Shown piece by piece: positions 1-6,547 of a stretch of 13,003 bases of DNA. The stretch is from NCBI GenBank assembly GCA_016215145.1, contig JACRLA010000206.1, positions 1 to 13,003 of the forward strand, in the 5' to 3' direction. The notes under the pieces are model-generated. The model saw nothing but the letters and a program-made list of their open reading frames with translations. It made no database searches and was not told the origin of the DNA. The DNA comes from Chloroflexota bacterium. Lineage in GTDB: Bacteria; Chloroflexota; Anaerolineae; Anaerolineales; VGOW01. Positions within the stretch are counted from its first letter, which is position 1, and each line of letters starts with the position of its first letter. A program made the translations under genes and the position numbers.

Positions 1-732
1 GCCGATCCCAATGAAGTGTTGAAGGCGTACGAGGATGTTGTTGACCCATTGTATTTGCAAGAACGTGCCGGACGTGAGCATACGTTTCGTGAACATCTTC
101 GGACGCTGCATCGCGTGACAGGTGAATCGAACGGACGGCGTTTGCTGGACGTGGGCGCATACATTGGCGTGTTTGTAGAGATGGCTCGTGAGATGGGTTG
201 GAACGCCGAGGGCATTGAGCCATCGAGTTGGGCAGTGGCGCGCGCGCGCGAGCGTGGCTTGCCCGTGACCCAAGGGACGTTAGCCAGTGGCGGCTTCCTC
301 GACGAATCGTTTGAGGTGATCACGTTGTGGGATGTGATCGAACATTTTGATGATCCGATGACGGAACTTAAAAAAGTTTTTCGTTTGCTCAAGCCGGGTG
401 GCGTGGTGGTGATTCACACGATTGACATTGGCAGTGTGACGGCGCAAGTGATGGGCGGGCGCTGGCCCTTTTTGATGGAGATGCACATTATGTTTTTCTC
501 GCGCGCCACGTTGCGAGATATGTTGCGACGAGTCGGGTTCACTTACATGAGCGATCACACGCAGGGGCGTTATTTGCGTTTAGGATATTTGGCCGGGCGC
601 GTGACGGCGGCATTTGGAGAACTGGTTGGCAAGCCATTCGAGAAAACGATTTCGGCGTTGAAGTTGGCGGAGAAGCCGCTGGCGGTGAATACGTTAGATT
701 TGTTTACGGCGTACGCGAAGAAAAGTAAATAG
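1..732 (+). CDS. Class I SAM-dependent methyltransferase, 5'-truncated by the window
   Basis: The frame is open from base 1 (ADPNEVLKAY...) with no convincing start or ribosome site, so the gene begins upstream; 243 codons are visible. The Rossmann-type SAM site shows as LLDVGAYIGVF (motif I, nt 142-174), the acidic strand end GIEPS (nt 211-225), LWDVIEHFDDP (nt 325-357), and the LLKPGGVVVIHT strand (nt 382-417). These are hallmarks of the Methyltransf_23/Methyltransf_11 group. The later MGGRWPF...FFSRATLRDMLRRVGF segment resembles the C-terminal part of methyltransferases found in cell-surface polysaccharide clusters. No membrane segment is seen, so the protein is probably cytosolic. Many relatives carry an N-terminal zinc ribbon, which would lie outside the window. 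Substrate is unknown; a sugar, a lipid or a polyprenyl-linked intermediate would fit the neighbours. It converges on the next gene, with 20 bp between stop codons. Methyltransferase identity is firm and substrate is not. Confidence 0.9.
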   Translation, partial: ADPNEVLKAYEDVVDPLYLQERAGREHTFREHLRTLHRVTGESNGRRLLDVGAYIGVFVEMAREMGWNAEGIEPSSWAVARARERGLPVTQGTLASGGFLDESFEVITLWDVIEHFDDPMTELKKVFRLLKPGGVVVIHTIDIGSVTAQVMGGRWPFLMEMHIMFFSRATLRDMLRRVGFTYMSDHTQGRYLRLGYLAGRVTAAFGELVGKPFEKTISALKLAEKPLAVNTLDLFTAYAKKSK

Positions 733-760
733 TAATTGGTAATTGCCAATTACTATTTAC
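725..760. terminator. Perfect 15-bp inverted repeat holding both convergent stop codons; candidate bidirectional terminator
   Basis: The arms at 725-739 and 746-760 are exact reverse complements (15 bp) around the 6-nt loop TAATTG. The plus-strand TAG (730-732) lies in the left arm and the minus-strand TAG (753-755) in the right arm. Downstream on the plus strand is a run of six T at 768-773, about 8 nt past the stem; on the minus strand only a short TTTTC follows. The stem is AT-rich and built from the AATTGGTAATT motif found in repeat tracts elsewhere in the window, so it may be a co-opted repeat. Terminator function is inferred from geometry. Confidence 0.55.
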
Positions 761-2474
761 CAATTACTTTTTTGTAGATCAACATCCCCTCGCTCCCATA
801 AATATCCGTTGGAATTTTTTTGACGAAGGAGTAGGCGCGCAAAAAGTTTTCGTCTTTCAACAAGGTGCGGCGACCATAGACTTCCAAGAAGACGACGTAA
901 TCGGGTTGGTGGTCGTTGATGAGTTGCGCCGACATGGCGTAGTTGATGACGAGTTGTTCGCGCGGCAGAGGATAGTAGGGCGGCGTTTGCGCCGAGATCA
1001 GTCCAACGGTGTCAAGAATGCGCGCGTTAGAAAAATAACCGAGTGCGCCGATGTCACCGGCGGCGATGACGGTTTTTGAATCGATCTGCGGCGCGAGTTC
1101 TTTTCCGATTTGCGTATAAATCTCTTCGAGCTTGAACCATGCCATATCGGGCGCGGGGCGGGCGGGACCGTGATCGGGCGAGAGTGTCCAGGCGCGGAGG
1201 GAGAGGAAGATGAGGGTAATGAATAATGAAGAATGAAGAATGGAGATTAGAGATTGGAGATTGGGGATTAGGGATCGAACGCTTGGGGCGGAAGTTGGAA
1301 GTTTGAAATTTGAAGTTTGAAGTTGCTGTAGTCCGCCCATGATCAAAATAAAATAGATCGGTAGCGGCGGGGTAAGATACAAACGAAAGATAAGCGGGTT
1401 GGCGATGGCGAAGGTGATGAAGTAGAGAAACGGGTAAAGGGTGATGGGCAGGGATCGCGCATCGCGCCGAAAAAATTTTAGGATGGCGATGAGCGAGAGC
1501 GAAAAATAAATAATGATGCCGGGCAAGACCCAAAAGACCCAAAAATTTCCGTAGGGGATTTTTTCGAACGTGACGAATTCCATAAACGGATTGGCATAAT
1601 GCTGCCACAAACGCACGAACCCTTCTTGCGGGTTGAGTTGATAGGCGAAGCCTTTGGCGGTGATCGTGTGCGGGAGCGGCGAGCCGAAGTAGTAGGCGGC
1701 GAAGAGAGCCCAAGTGATGATGGGGAGGAGGAAGAGTGAGGCGTGAAGCGTGATGCGTGATAGGGATTGGGGATTGGTAATTAGTAATTGGTAATTCTTT
1801 GCGTTCTTCGCGCCTTCGCGGTTTTCTTTAAATGCGCGCCAGATAGATTCCAAGAACTGAAACGCGAATAGCGGCAAGATGAAAATGAGCGCGTCGGGGC
1901 GGGTGAGGAGGGCGAGGGCGGCGCACAAGGCATAAGCGGGGTGGCGGCGCAAGTAGAGGAGCGAGGTGAGGATGATCCATAAAACGAAGAGTGATGTTTC
2001 CATCCCGCCAACAGCAAACGTCACGCTGAACGGAGCAACGGCATACAGCAATGCGGCGGCGACCCCGACTCGTTTTTGCCCGCTCAAAGTTTCGCCGAGT
2101 GCGATCAATAAAACGCAAGTGATGGCATCGGCTAACGCATTGACCCAAAGAGCTATTGTTGGAAAATTTTGTGAGCGTAGAATAAAAGACAACGCCGCCA
2201 TGAGCAATGTATAAAGTGGCGTGGTCGTGCCGAGAACATACTCGCCTGTGTTGTAGACGAACCCGACTCCGTTTACGATGTTGCGCGCGTAACGAAACGT
2301 GATGTAAGCGTCGTCAATGGTGCGCGCGTCGGGAAGGATGCGGAGGACGAAGGCAAGGAGGAAGATCGGGAATTGGTAATTGGTAATTAGAGATTGGAGA
2401 TTGCTGATGGCTGATGGCTGATGGCGGATGGCTGTTGGCTGATAGCGATCTGGCGCGCTCGATTCATCCTTCAT
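753..2474 (-). CDS. AftB-like GT-C glycosyltransferase with three in-frame repeat-derived segments
   Basis: A polytopic membrane protein of 573 aa. Recognisable family signatures are IDDAYITFRYARNIVNG (residues 53-69, acidic pair D54-D55 in the first extracytoplasmic loop), NTGEYVLGTTTPLY (75-88), GGMETSLF (156-163), LLTRPDALI (189-197) and YYFGSPLPHTITAK (261-274). This set is typical of the DDAYI..RYA GT-C group that includes mycobacterial arabinofuranosyltransferase AftB. These enzymes use polyprenyl-phosphate sugars outside the membrane; the sugar here is unknown. A C-terminal soluble domain (about 440-573) follows. Three stretches look like translated DNA repeats rather than family sequence: residues 11-34, 216-247 and 384-420, roughly 90 residues in all. 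The two internal ones lie in loops between hydrophobic segments. The ATG is the only ATG/GTG/TTG before the first membrane segment and has AAGGA six bases upstream (2481-2485). Divergent from the next gene by 22 bp. Fold class is confident; exact activity is not. Confidence 0.85.
   Translation of the reverse strand: MKDESSAPDRYQPTAIRHQPSAISNLQSLITNYQFPIFLLAFVLRILPDARTIDDAYITFRYARNIVNGVGFVYNTGEYVLGTTTPLYTLLMAALSFILRSQNFPTIALWVNALADAITCVLLIALGETLSGQKRVGVAAALLYAVAPFSVTFAVGGMETSLFVLWIILTSLLYLRRHPAYALCAALALLTRPDALIFILPLFAFQFLESIWRAFKENREGAKNAKNYQLLITNPQSLSRITLHASLFLLPIITWALFAAYYFGSPLPHTITAKGFAYQLNPQEGFVRLWQHYANPFMEFVTFEKIPYGNFWVFWVLPGIIIYFSLSLIAILKFFRRDARSLPITLYPFLYFITFAIANPLIFRLYLTPPLPIYFILIMGGLQQLQTSNFKLPTSAPSVRSLIPNLQSLISILHSSLFITLIFLSLRAWTLSPDHGPARPAPDMAWFKLEEIYTQIGKELAPQIDSKTVIAAGDIGALGYFSNARILDTVGLISAQTPPYYPLPREQLVINYAMSAQLINDHQPDYVVFLEVYGRRTLLKDENFLRAYSFVKKIPTDIYGSEGMLIYKKVIGK
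1215..1325 (-). repeat. In-frame repeat tract III in the AftB-like gene
   Basis: On the coding (minus) strand the tract is a pyrimidine-rich mosaic: CAAACTTCAAA/TTTCAAACTTCC units, then AATCCCCAATCTCC units, then TTCTTCATTATTCATTA. It encodes residues 384-420 (QLQTSNFKLPTS ... LIPNLQSLIS ... LHSSLFIT), between two hydrophobic segments. An 18-bp string at 1246-1263 recurs exactly at 2386-2403 in the same gene. The low-complexity composition differs from the surrounding membrane-protein sequence. Confidence 0.8.
1734..1829 (-). repeat. In-frame repeat tract II in the AftB-like gene
   Basis: Read on the coding strand this is a mosaic of three repeat types: a GCGAAGGCGCGAAGAACGC unit (peptide NREGAKNAKN), an AATTACC/AATCCCC unit (NYQLLITNPQSL) and a TCACGCATCACGC unit (SRITLHAS). 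The 21 bp at 1776-1796 are an exact reverse complement of 12400-12420 over 10 kb away. The 13 bp at 1748-1760 match, inverted, the CGCATCAC tracts at 6571-6583 and 12902-12914. It encodes residues 216-247, in a loop between membrane segments. Confidence 0.85.
2373..2444 (-). repeat. In-frame repeat tract I at the N-terminus of the AftB-like gene
   Basis: The plus strand 2403-2444 holds about six copies of a degenerate heptamer, CTGATGG, followed leftward by AGATTGG and AATTGGT units (2371-2402). The coding strand gives residues 11-34 (YQPTAIRHQPSAIS, then NLQSLITNYQ), which immediately precede the first membrane segment. There is no alternative start codon after this tract, so it must be translated if the gene is expressed. 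Confidence 0.8.
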
Positions 2475-2493
2475 AATTCATCCTTCATAATTC
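2466..2493. repeat. 14-bp perfect tandem duplication carrying the ribosome site and start of the minus-strand gene
   Basis: ATCCTTCATAATTC occurs twice with no gap (2466-2479 and 2480-2493). On the minus strand each unit contains ATGAAGGATGAA. The upstream copy therefore supplies the AAGGA (2481-2485) in front of the real start codon (2474-2472), and also a five-codon mini-ORF MKDEL (2488-2471) whose TGA overlaps that start as ATGA. The duplication fills the 22-bp gap between the divergent genes. Confidence 0.75.
2481..2485 (-). promoter_or_regulatory. Shine-Dalgarno site for the 753-2474 gene
   Basis: AAGGA on the minus strand lies six bases before the ATG at 2474. It is generated by the upstream copy of the 14-bp duplication and supports this start. 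Confidence 0.6.
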
Positions 2494-2496
2494 AGA

Positions 2497-4125
2497 ATGA
2501 TTATACGTCACCATCTCGGTTTAATTTTTGCGCTGATCATTGCGCTCACGCTCAAAGCAACGTTGCTTGCCTTTGACGTTTTCCCCTTCAACGCCGATGA
2601 AGCAGTGGTCGCGCTCATGGCGCGTCACATCTTGCAAGGCGCGCGCCCCGTTTTCTTTTATGGACAATCTTATCTCGGCAGTCTCGATGCGTGGTTGATC
2701 GCTTTTGCATTTTTAATTTTCGGTCAAACGGTATTGGCGATCCGGATCGTGCAAACGGTTTTATATTTAGGAACGATCCTCACCACTTATTTGCTTGGCC
2801 TGAAAATTTTTGACAAGTGGGTTGCCGCCTCTGCCGCGCTGCTGCTCGCCATTCCAACCGTGCTCACCACTCTTTACACAACGGCGACTCTTGGCGGTTA
2901 TGGTGAAGTGCTGCTTATCGGCAACATCTTGTTGTTGTGGACTCTGCGACTTGTGCCTCAGACTTCCGAAGTCGCACAAACCGCGAAGACTTCGGAAGTC
3001 TTGCGCGCGAGACCCTTCGGGTTTGGTTCAGGGTTTGTCGAGTGGTTCCTCTTTGGCTTGTTAGCAGGTGTTGGCTTTTGGGGCTTCGGCTTTCTCGGAA
3101 TTTATTTTCCGCCAATCGCCATCGCAATTTTGTATCACTATTTCAAGTCGCGCAAAACCATTTCCTTTATTCCCCTTGTTTCCTTCATCTCCTTTGCCTT
3201 CCTCGGTTTTGCTATTGGCAGTTTTCCGTGGTGGCAAGCCACACTCTTCGGCGCGGAGACCCTCAGCGAGTTAGGCGGATCGCATTTGCCGGAGATGACT
3301 TTTGGCGCGTTGAGCGGACCCGCCTTGCGATTCGTCAACTTAATCATTTTAGGTTTTCCGGTGATCATCGGCATGCGTCCGCCGTGGTCGGTGAAGTGGT
3401 TGGCGCTGCCGCTCGCGCCGTTAGCCATGATCGTGATTCTCGGCGCGATGGTCTGGGCGGTGAAAACGTCGCGCCGCGATTGGCGGCGTGCCATGTTGGT
3501 GGGCGTGAGCCTCACCATGATGATCGCTTTTGTCATCACGCAGTTCGGGCTCGATCCATCGGGGCGTTATTTTCTTCCGTTGGCGACTCCGCTCGCGCTG
3601 TTCACTGCCGATCTGTTGAAGCGAGTTGCTCAAGAATATCGGCGGGCGGCGTTGGGGTTGTTGGGCGTACTGCTGATTTTTAATTTGTGGGGCAACGTGG
3701 AATCGGCGGCGTCACCGCCGTTTGTCACCACGCAATTTGATCCCATTGCTCAAGTGGATCAGCGCGCCATGCCGCAGTTGATTCAATTTCTAAACGAGCA
3801 AGGCGAGACACGCGGCTATACAAATTATTGGGTCGAGTTTCCGTTGGCGTTTTTGAGTCGAGAAGAATTGATCTACGAATCGCGTTTGCCCTATCACGAA
3901 GATTTTCGCCACACCCCGCGTGATAATCGTTATGCGCCATACTCGCTTGCGGTTGCCGACTCGGCCCGTGCCGCCTACATCACCACCAAACATCCCGCGC
4001 TCAACGGACGCATCCGCGATGGCTTGAATCGTTTAGGCGTGAAATATTCTGAAAAACAAATTGGCGATTACACCATCTTCTACGCCCTGTCGCGCAAAGT
4101 AGAGCCGCAGGAGTTGGGGTTGTGA
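2497..4125 (+). CDS. GT39-like GT-C glycosyltransferase of the 'DEAVVALMARHI' group
   Basis: A 542-aa polytopic membrane protein. After a hydrophobic N-terminus comes FNADEAVVALMARHILQG (residues 31-48), the acidic DE pair (34-35) expected to bind metal or catalyse in GT-C folds. Next is PVFFYGQSYLGSLDAWL (51-67), a signature of a distinct GT39/PMT-like group widespread in bacteria and archaea. Many further hydrophobic segments and a soluble C-terminal region (from about residue 410) follow. Residues 153-178 (PQTSEVAQTAKTSEVLRARPF...) are encoded by a palindromic repeat (2953-3030) and lie in a loop between two membrane segments. The ATG at 2497 has no clear Shine-Dalgarno site, unlike its divergent partner, so translation may be leaderless or the start weak. 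First gene of the plus-strand operon, overlapping the next by 4 nt (GTGA). Sugar donor and acceptor are unknown. Confidence 0.85.
   Translation: MIIRHHLGLIFALIIALTLKATLLAFDVFPFNADEAVVALMARHILQGARPVFFYGQSYLGSLDAWLIAFAFLIFGQTVLAIRIVQTVLYLGTILTTYLLGLKIFDKWVAASAALLLAIPTVLTTLYTTATLGGYGEVLLIGNILLLWTLRLVPQTSEVAQTAKTSEVLRARPFGFGSGFVEWFLFGLLAGVGFWGFGFLGIYFPPIAIAILYHYFKSRKTISFIPLVSFISFAFLGFAIGSFPWWQATLFGAETLSELGGSHLPEMTFGALSGPALRFVNLIILGFPVIIGMRPPWSVKWLALPLAPLAMIVILGAMVWAVKTSRRDWRRAMLVGVSLTMMIAFVITQFGLDPSGRYFLPLATPLALFTADLLKRVAQEYRRAALGLLGVLLIFNLWGNVESAASPPFVTTQFDPIAQVDQRAMPQLIQFLNEQGETRGYTNYWVEFPLAFLSREELIYESRLPYHEDFRHTPRDNRYAPYSLAVADSARAAYITTKHPALNGRIRDGLNRLGVKYSEKQIGDYTIFYALSRKVEPQELGL
2953..3030 (+). 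repeat. In-frame palindromic element GACTTCCGAAGTC...GACTTCGGAAGTC
   Basis: GACTTCCGAAGTC (2961-2973) and its exact reverse complement GACTTCGGAAGTC (2988-3000) flank a 14-nt spacer; each arm is also nearly self-palindromic. The outer bases A2960/T3001 also pair. A second, alternative inverted pair is TGCGACTT (2945-2952) with AAGTCGCA (2969-2976). Just downstream is CCCTTCGGGT (3013-3022), a hairpin motif found twice more in the window. The element is translated in frame as residues 153-178 of the host protein. Confidence 0.85.
4110..4113 (+). promoter_or_regulatory. Shine-Dalgarno site for the GTG start at 4122
   Basis: GGAG lies eight bases before the GTG inside the end of the upstream gene. 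It supports both the GTG start and translational coupling through the 4-nt GTGA overlap. Confidence 0.6.
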
Positions 4126-5069
4126 TCGTCTTGCGTTCACGCCTCGAACTGTGGTTGCGCCGATGGTGGGCGTCGGGCGGTCAAGCTAATTGGAAAGAGG
4201 TGATCGTTTCGGTGCTGGGTGGGTTGTTGCTCGCGCCGCTTGTCAATCTTTTGCCGATGCTTGGTTATGATTGGACAGTGCGATTCTATCCGGGGGCGAT
4301 CTTGTTTAACACTCCTTGGGTGAATTGGGTCGTTGCACCATTTCGTTTGTTGGGCGTGCGTGAATCGTTAGCGGTATTGAACAGTATCATGTTAGTTACT
4401 GTTGCCGTGGCTACTGCACGCGAAGCAAACTATGAGCGACGCGAACTGTGGGTAGTGGCGTTAGCGTTGTTCACGCCGCCGATCTTCATGGTGATGTGGG
4501 ACGGGCAGATTGATGGATTAGCTCTGCTAGGTTTGTTTGGGCTGCCCTGGCTCGTGCCGTTTGCGTTGGTGCGACCTCACTTAACCGTTTGGACTATTCT
4601 CTCGCGCCGTAATTGGACTCTCGGCGCGATGATCTTTGGCGCACTGACTTTACTCGTCTGGGGTTGGTGGCCTGCCAACGTTTTAGGCGGCATGGAATTT
4701 AATTTGGGTCATCCGATGGCAATGGGTTGGGCGCGTCTAGGTTGGCCCATCGGCGTTTTGGGTGTGGTGATGTTAATCTTTGCCGGCGGCGATATGTATC
4801 GTCTACTTGCTGCCGGAACAGTGGCGGCATCGTATTTAATGCCCTATCACTTTTTAATTTTGTTGCCGAGCATGGGGCGTGTTAAAGGCTGGCGACGTAT
4901 TGTATTGTGGGCATGTGCCTGGCTCTCTCTCCTTGTGCCGGGTCTCGCCGATCCCACCCAATACTACTCGACAACATTCGCCCATTACTTGGCATTGCTT
5001 TACCCCATTTTGGTTTGGTGGTTTCTCCGTAATACAAAAGATCGATGGCTCTCACCACGCGACGCCTAG
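4122..5069 (+). CDS. Small polytopic membrane protein, probable GT87/GT-C relative
   Basis: A 315-aa integral membrane protein with roughly eight hydrophobic segments. The segment YDWTVRFYPGA (residues 49-59) places an acidic residue in the first outer loop, and FMVMWDGQIDGLALLGL recalls the GQ-x-D-x-L pattern of GT87/PMT-type GT-C proteins. At about 315 residues it is shorter than most GT-C enzymes (400 or more) and has no obvious soluble C-terminal domain. It could therefore be a reduced enzyme or a non-catalytic partner. The GTG start overlaps the upstream stop (GTGA) and has a good GGAG at 4110-4113. The 3' end overlaps the next gene by 25 bp. No repeat-derived segment is visible. Membrane nature is certain; GT-C membership is tentative. 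Confidence 0.7.
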   Translation: MIVLRSRLELWLRRWWASGGQANWKEVIVSVLGGLLLAPLVNLLPMLGYDWTVRFYPGAILFNTPWVNWVVAPFRLLGVRESLAVLNSIMLVTVAVATAREANYERRELWVVALALFTPPIFMVMWDGQIDGLALLGLFGLPWLVPFALVRPHLTVWTILSRRNWTLGAMIFGALTLLVWGWWPANVLGGMEFNLGHPMAMGWARLGWPIGVLGVVMLIFAGGDMYRLLAAGTVAASYLMPYHFLILLPSMGRVKGWRRIVLWACAWLSLLVPGLADPTQYYSTTFAHYLALLYPILVWWFLRNTKDRWLSPRDA

Positions 5070-6547
5070 CACTTTCGATTCTCTTCCTCGGTCTTTTCGC
5101 AATGGCGATGAAGCCCTCAGTGGATACCGATTCGTTTTGGCATCTGCGCGCGGGGGCATGGATGCTCGACAACGCGCGCCTTCTCACCATTGATCTGTTT
5201 TCTTACACCCGTTTTAATCAAGCATGGATCAATCACTCGTGGCTTTCACAAACTTTGATGGCGATCATTTATCGCGTCGGCGGGTATGGCGGATTGAATC
5301 TTTTCACGGCGAGTGTCATCGTCTTGGCATTTGTGTTCGTCTATCGCGCCGGTGAGGGCGGTGGCTATCTGCGGGCGTTCATCATTATCTTGGCGGCGAC
5401 CACCTCGGGCGTGTATTGGTCGGCGCGTCCGCAAATTCTCTCGTTGTTACTCACGGCGATCTTTGTTTATATCCTCTACGATTATTTATGGCGTGATGCG
5501 AATCGTCTGTGGTTGTTGCCGCCGTTGATGTTGTTGTGGGTTAACTTGCACGGCGGGTTTGCGATAGGGTTCATTTTGCTGGTGGTTGCATTCGTTGGCG
5601 AGTTGCTCAGAACGTCATTGCGAACGTCATTGCGAGTCTTCGAGAAGCAATCTCAAAGCGTGACCGAGATTGCTTCGCAAAGAACGCTCGCAATGACAAA
5701 CTCGAAAGCAACGTGGATCGGGGGATACGGACTCGCCTGCGCGGTAGTTGCCTGCCTCAACCCTTATGGCGCGCAAATGTTGCTCTATCCTTTTCGCACC
5801 GTTTCGATTGGCGTTCTACAAAACTTTATTCAAGAATGGCAATCGCCGAACTTTCATCAGCCTGAAGCGCAAGTCTTTATCGTGATGTTGTTGGCGACTG
5901 TTGCCGCCATCGGTTTCTCTCGCCGCCGACTCGACCTCACCGATTTTCTTGTGTTCGCCGTCTTCAGCGCGTTGTCGCTTTTGGCGTGGCGCAACGTCGC
6001 CGCCTTCGCCGTCGTCGTCGCGCCGATCTTGATGCGTTATGCCAATTCGGCGGTTGAAGAGTTGCAGGAAAAATATCCGAAGCTGAAACTCCAAAACCCT
6101 TCGGGTCTTACCCACTCCGTTTCACTACGGGGCGCTCCGCGAGACCCAAAGGGTTTGACGTTGATTAACGGGTTCATTGTCATCGTTATCGCTTTCGCCG
6201 TTCTCCTTAAAATGGCAGATGCCATGAGCGCGAAAACAAACGATGAGGCGATTGCCAAACTCGCGCCGGTGAAAGCGGCAGAGTATCTCAAAGCGAATCC
6301 GGTTGCGGGCAAGATGTTTAACGCTTACAACTTTGGTGGCTATCTTATTTGGGCGCTCTATCCTCATCAACTCGTTTATGTGGACGGGCGCACCGATCTT
6401 TACGACGATGAGTTGCTCAAGGAATATCTCAACACCGCGTTGGCGGATGATGGTTGGGAGAAAACGTTGAAGGATCGAGATATTCGCGTGGTGTTGGTTG
6501 AAACCGCTGAAACAATGAACAATGAAACAATGAACAATGAAGAATGA
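5045..6547 (+). CDS. 'DTDSFWHLRAG' polytopic GT-C-like membrane protein, C-terminus replaced by repeat sequence
   Basis: A 500-aa protein showing, in order, DTDSFWHLRAGAWM (27-40), DLFSYT and WINHSWLSQ (50-69), SARPQILSLLL (126-136), WVNLHGGFAIGF (165-176), LNPYGAQML (238-246), FNAYNFGGYLIWALYP (425-440) and VYVDGRTDLYDDELL (444-458). This signature series marks a common bacterial family of multi-pass membrane proteins with GT-C-like topology whose activity is not established to my knowledge. Three parts do not fit the family. Residues 188-219 come from a GTCATTGCGAG palindrome (5608-5702). Residues 350-371 come from a second palindromic element (6093-6157). The last 13 or so residues (ETMNNETMNNEE) come from a 15-bp tandem repeat. 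Relatives usually continue about 35 residues past DIRVVLVE, so the C-terminus looks truncated. ATG start, 25 bp inside the upstream gene; ATGA overlap with the next gene. Confidence 0.8.
   Translation: MALTTRRLALSILFLGLFAMAMKPSVDTDSFWHLRAGAWMLDNARLLTIDLFSYTRFNQAWINHSWLSQTLMAIIYRVGGYGGLNLFTASVIVLAFVFVYRAGEGGGYLRAFIIILAATTSGVYWSARPQILSLLLTAIFVYILYDYLWRDANRLWLLPPLMLLWVNLHGGFAIGFILLVVAFVGELLRTSLRTSLRVFEKQSQSVTEIASQRTLAMTNSKATWIGGYGLACAVVACLNPYGAQMLLYPFRTVSIGVLQNFIQEWQSPNFHQPEAQVFIVMLLATVAAIGFSRRRLDLTDFLVFAVFSALSLLAWRNVAAFAVVVAPILMRYANSAVEELQEKYPKLKLQNPSGLTHSVSLRGAPRDPKGLTLINGFIVIVIAFAVLLKMADAMSAKTNDEAIAKLAPVKAAEYLKANPVAGKMFNAYNFGGYLIWALYPHQLVYVDGRTDLYDDELLKEYLNTALADDGWEKTLKDRDIRVVLVETAETMNNETMNNEE
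5608..5702 (+). repeat. In-frame GTCATTGCGAG palindromic element with 12-bp tandem duplication
   Basis: Outer arms GTCATTGCGAG (5626-5636) and CTCGCAATGAC (5687-5697) are exact complements, as are inner arms GAAGCAATCTC (5644-5654) and GAGATTGCTTC (5666-5676) around an 11-nt loop. The 5' end is duplicated in tandem: AACGTCATTGCG at 5611-5622 and 5623-5634, giving RTSLRTSL in the protein. From memory, this GTCATTGCGAG...GAAGCAATCTC consensus is a dispersed intergenic repeat in many bacterial phyla. Here it is read through as residues 188-219. Confidence 0.88.
6093..6157 (+). repeat. In-frame palindromic element, AAACCCTTCGGGTCT arms
   Basis: The left arm AAACCCTTCGGGTCT (6094-6108) pairs with AGACCCAAAGGGTTT (6142-6156) at 14 of 15 positions, enclosing 33 nt. 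The left arm contains CCCTTCGGGT (6097-6106), also present at 3013-3022 and 6562-6571. It encodes about residues 350-371 (NPSGLTHSVSLRGAPRDPKG), next to a hydrophobic segment of the host protein. Confidence 0.82.

Noticed and set aside
1..15. Start codon for the methyltransferase near base 16 (GTG) or 19 (TTG).
   Set aside because: The frame is open to base 1, no ribosome site is visible, and relatives carry an additional N-terminal region, so the gene is taken as cut by the window.
2403..2444. Heptamer array as a CRISPR-like or origin-iteron array.
   Set aside because: Units abut with no unique spacers and lie within coding sequence; no DnaA-box set or cas gene nearby.
2961..3000. GACTTCCGAAGTC palindromes as a regulator operator.
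   Set aside because: They are deep in a coding region and translated in frame; the repeat interpretation fits better.
2937..3683. Long open frame of 248 codons on the plus strand, shifted relative to the GT39-like gene.
   Set aside because: It lacks any family signature, is Arg/Cys/His-rich and overlaps completely a gene with clear GT-C motifs.
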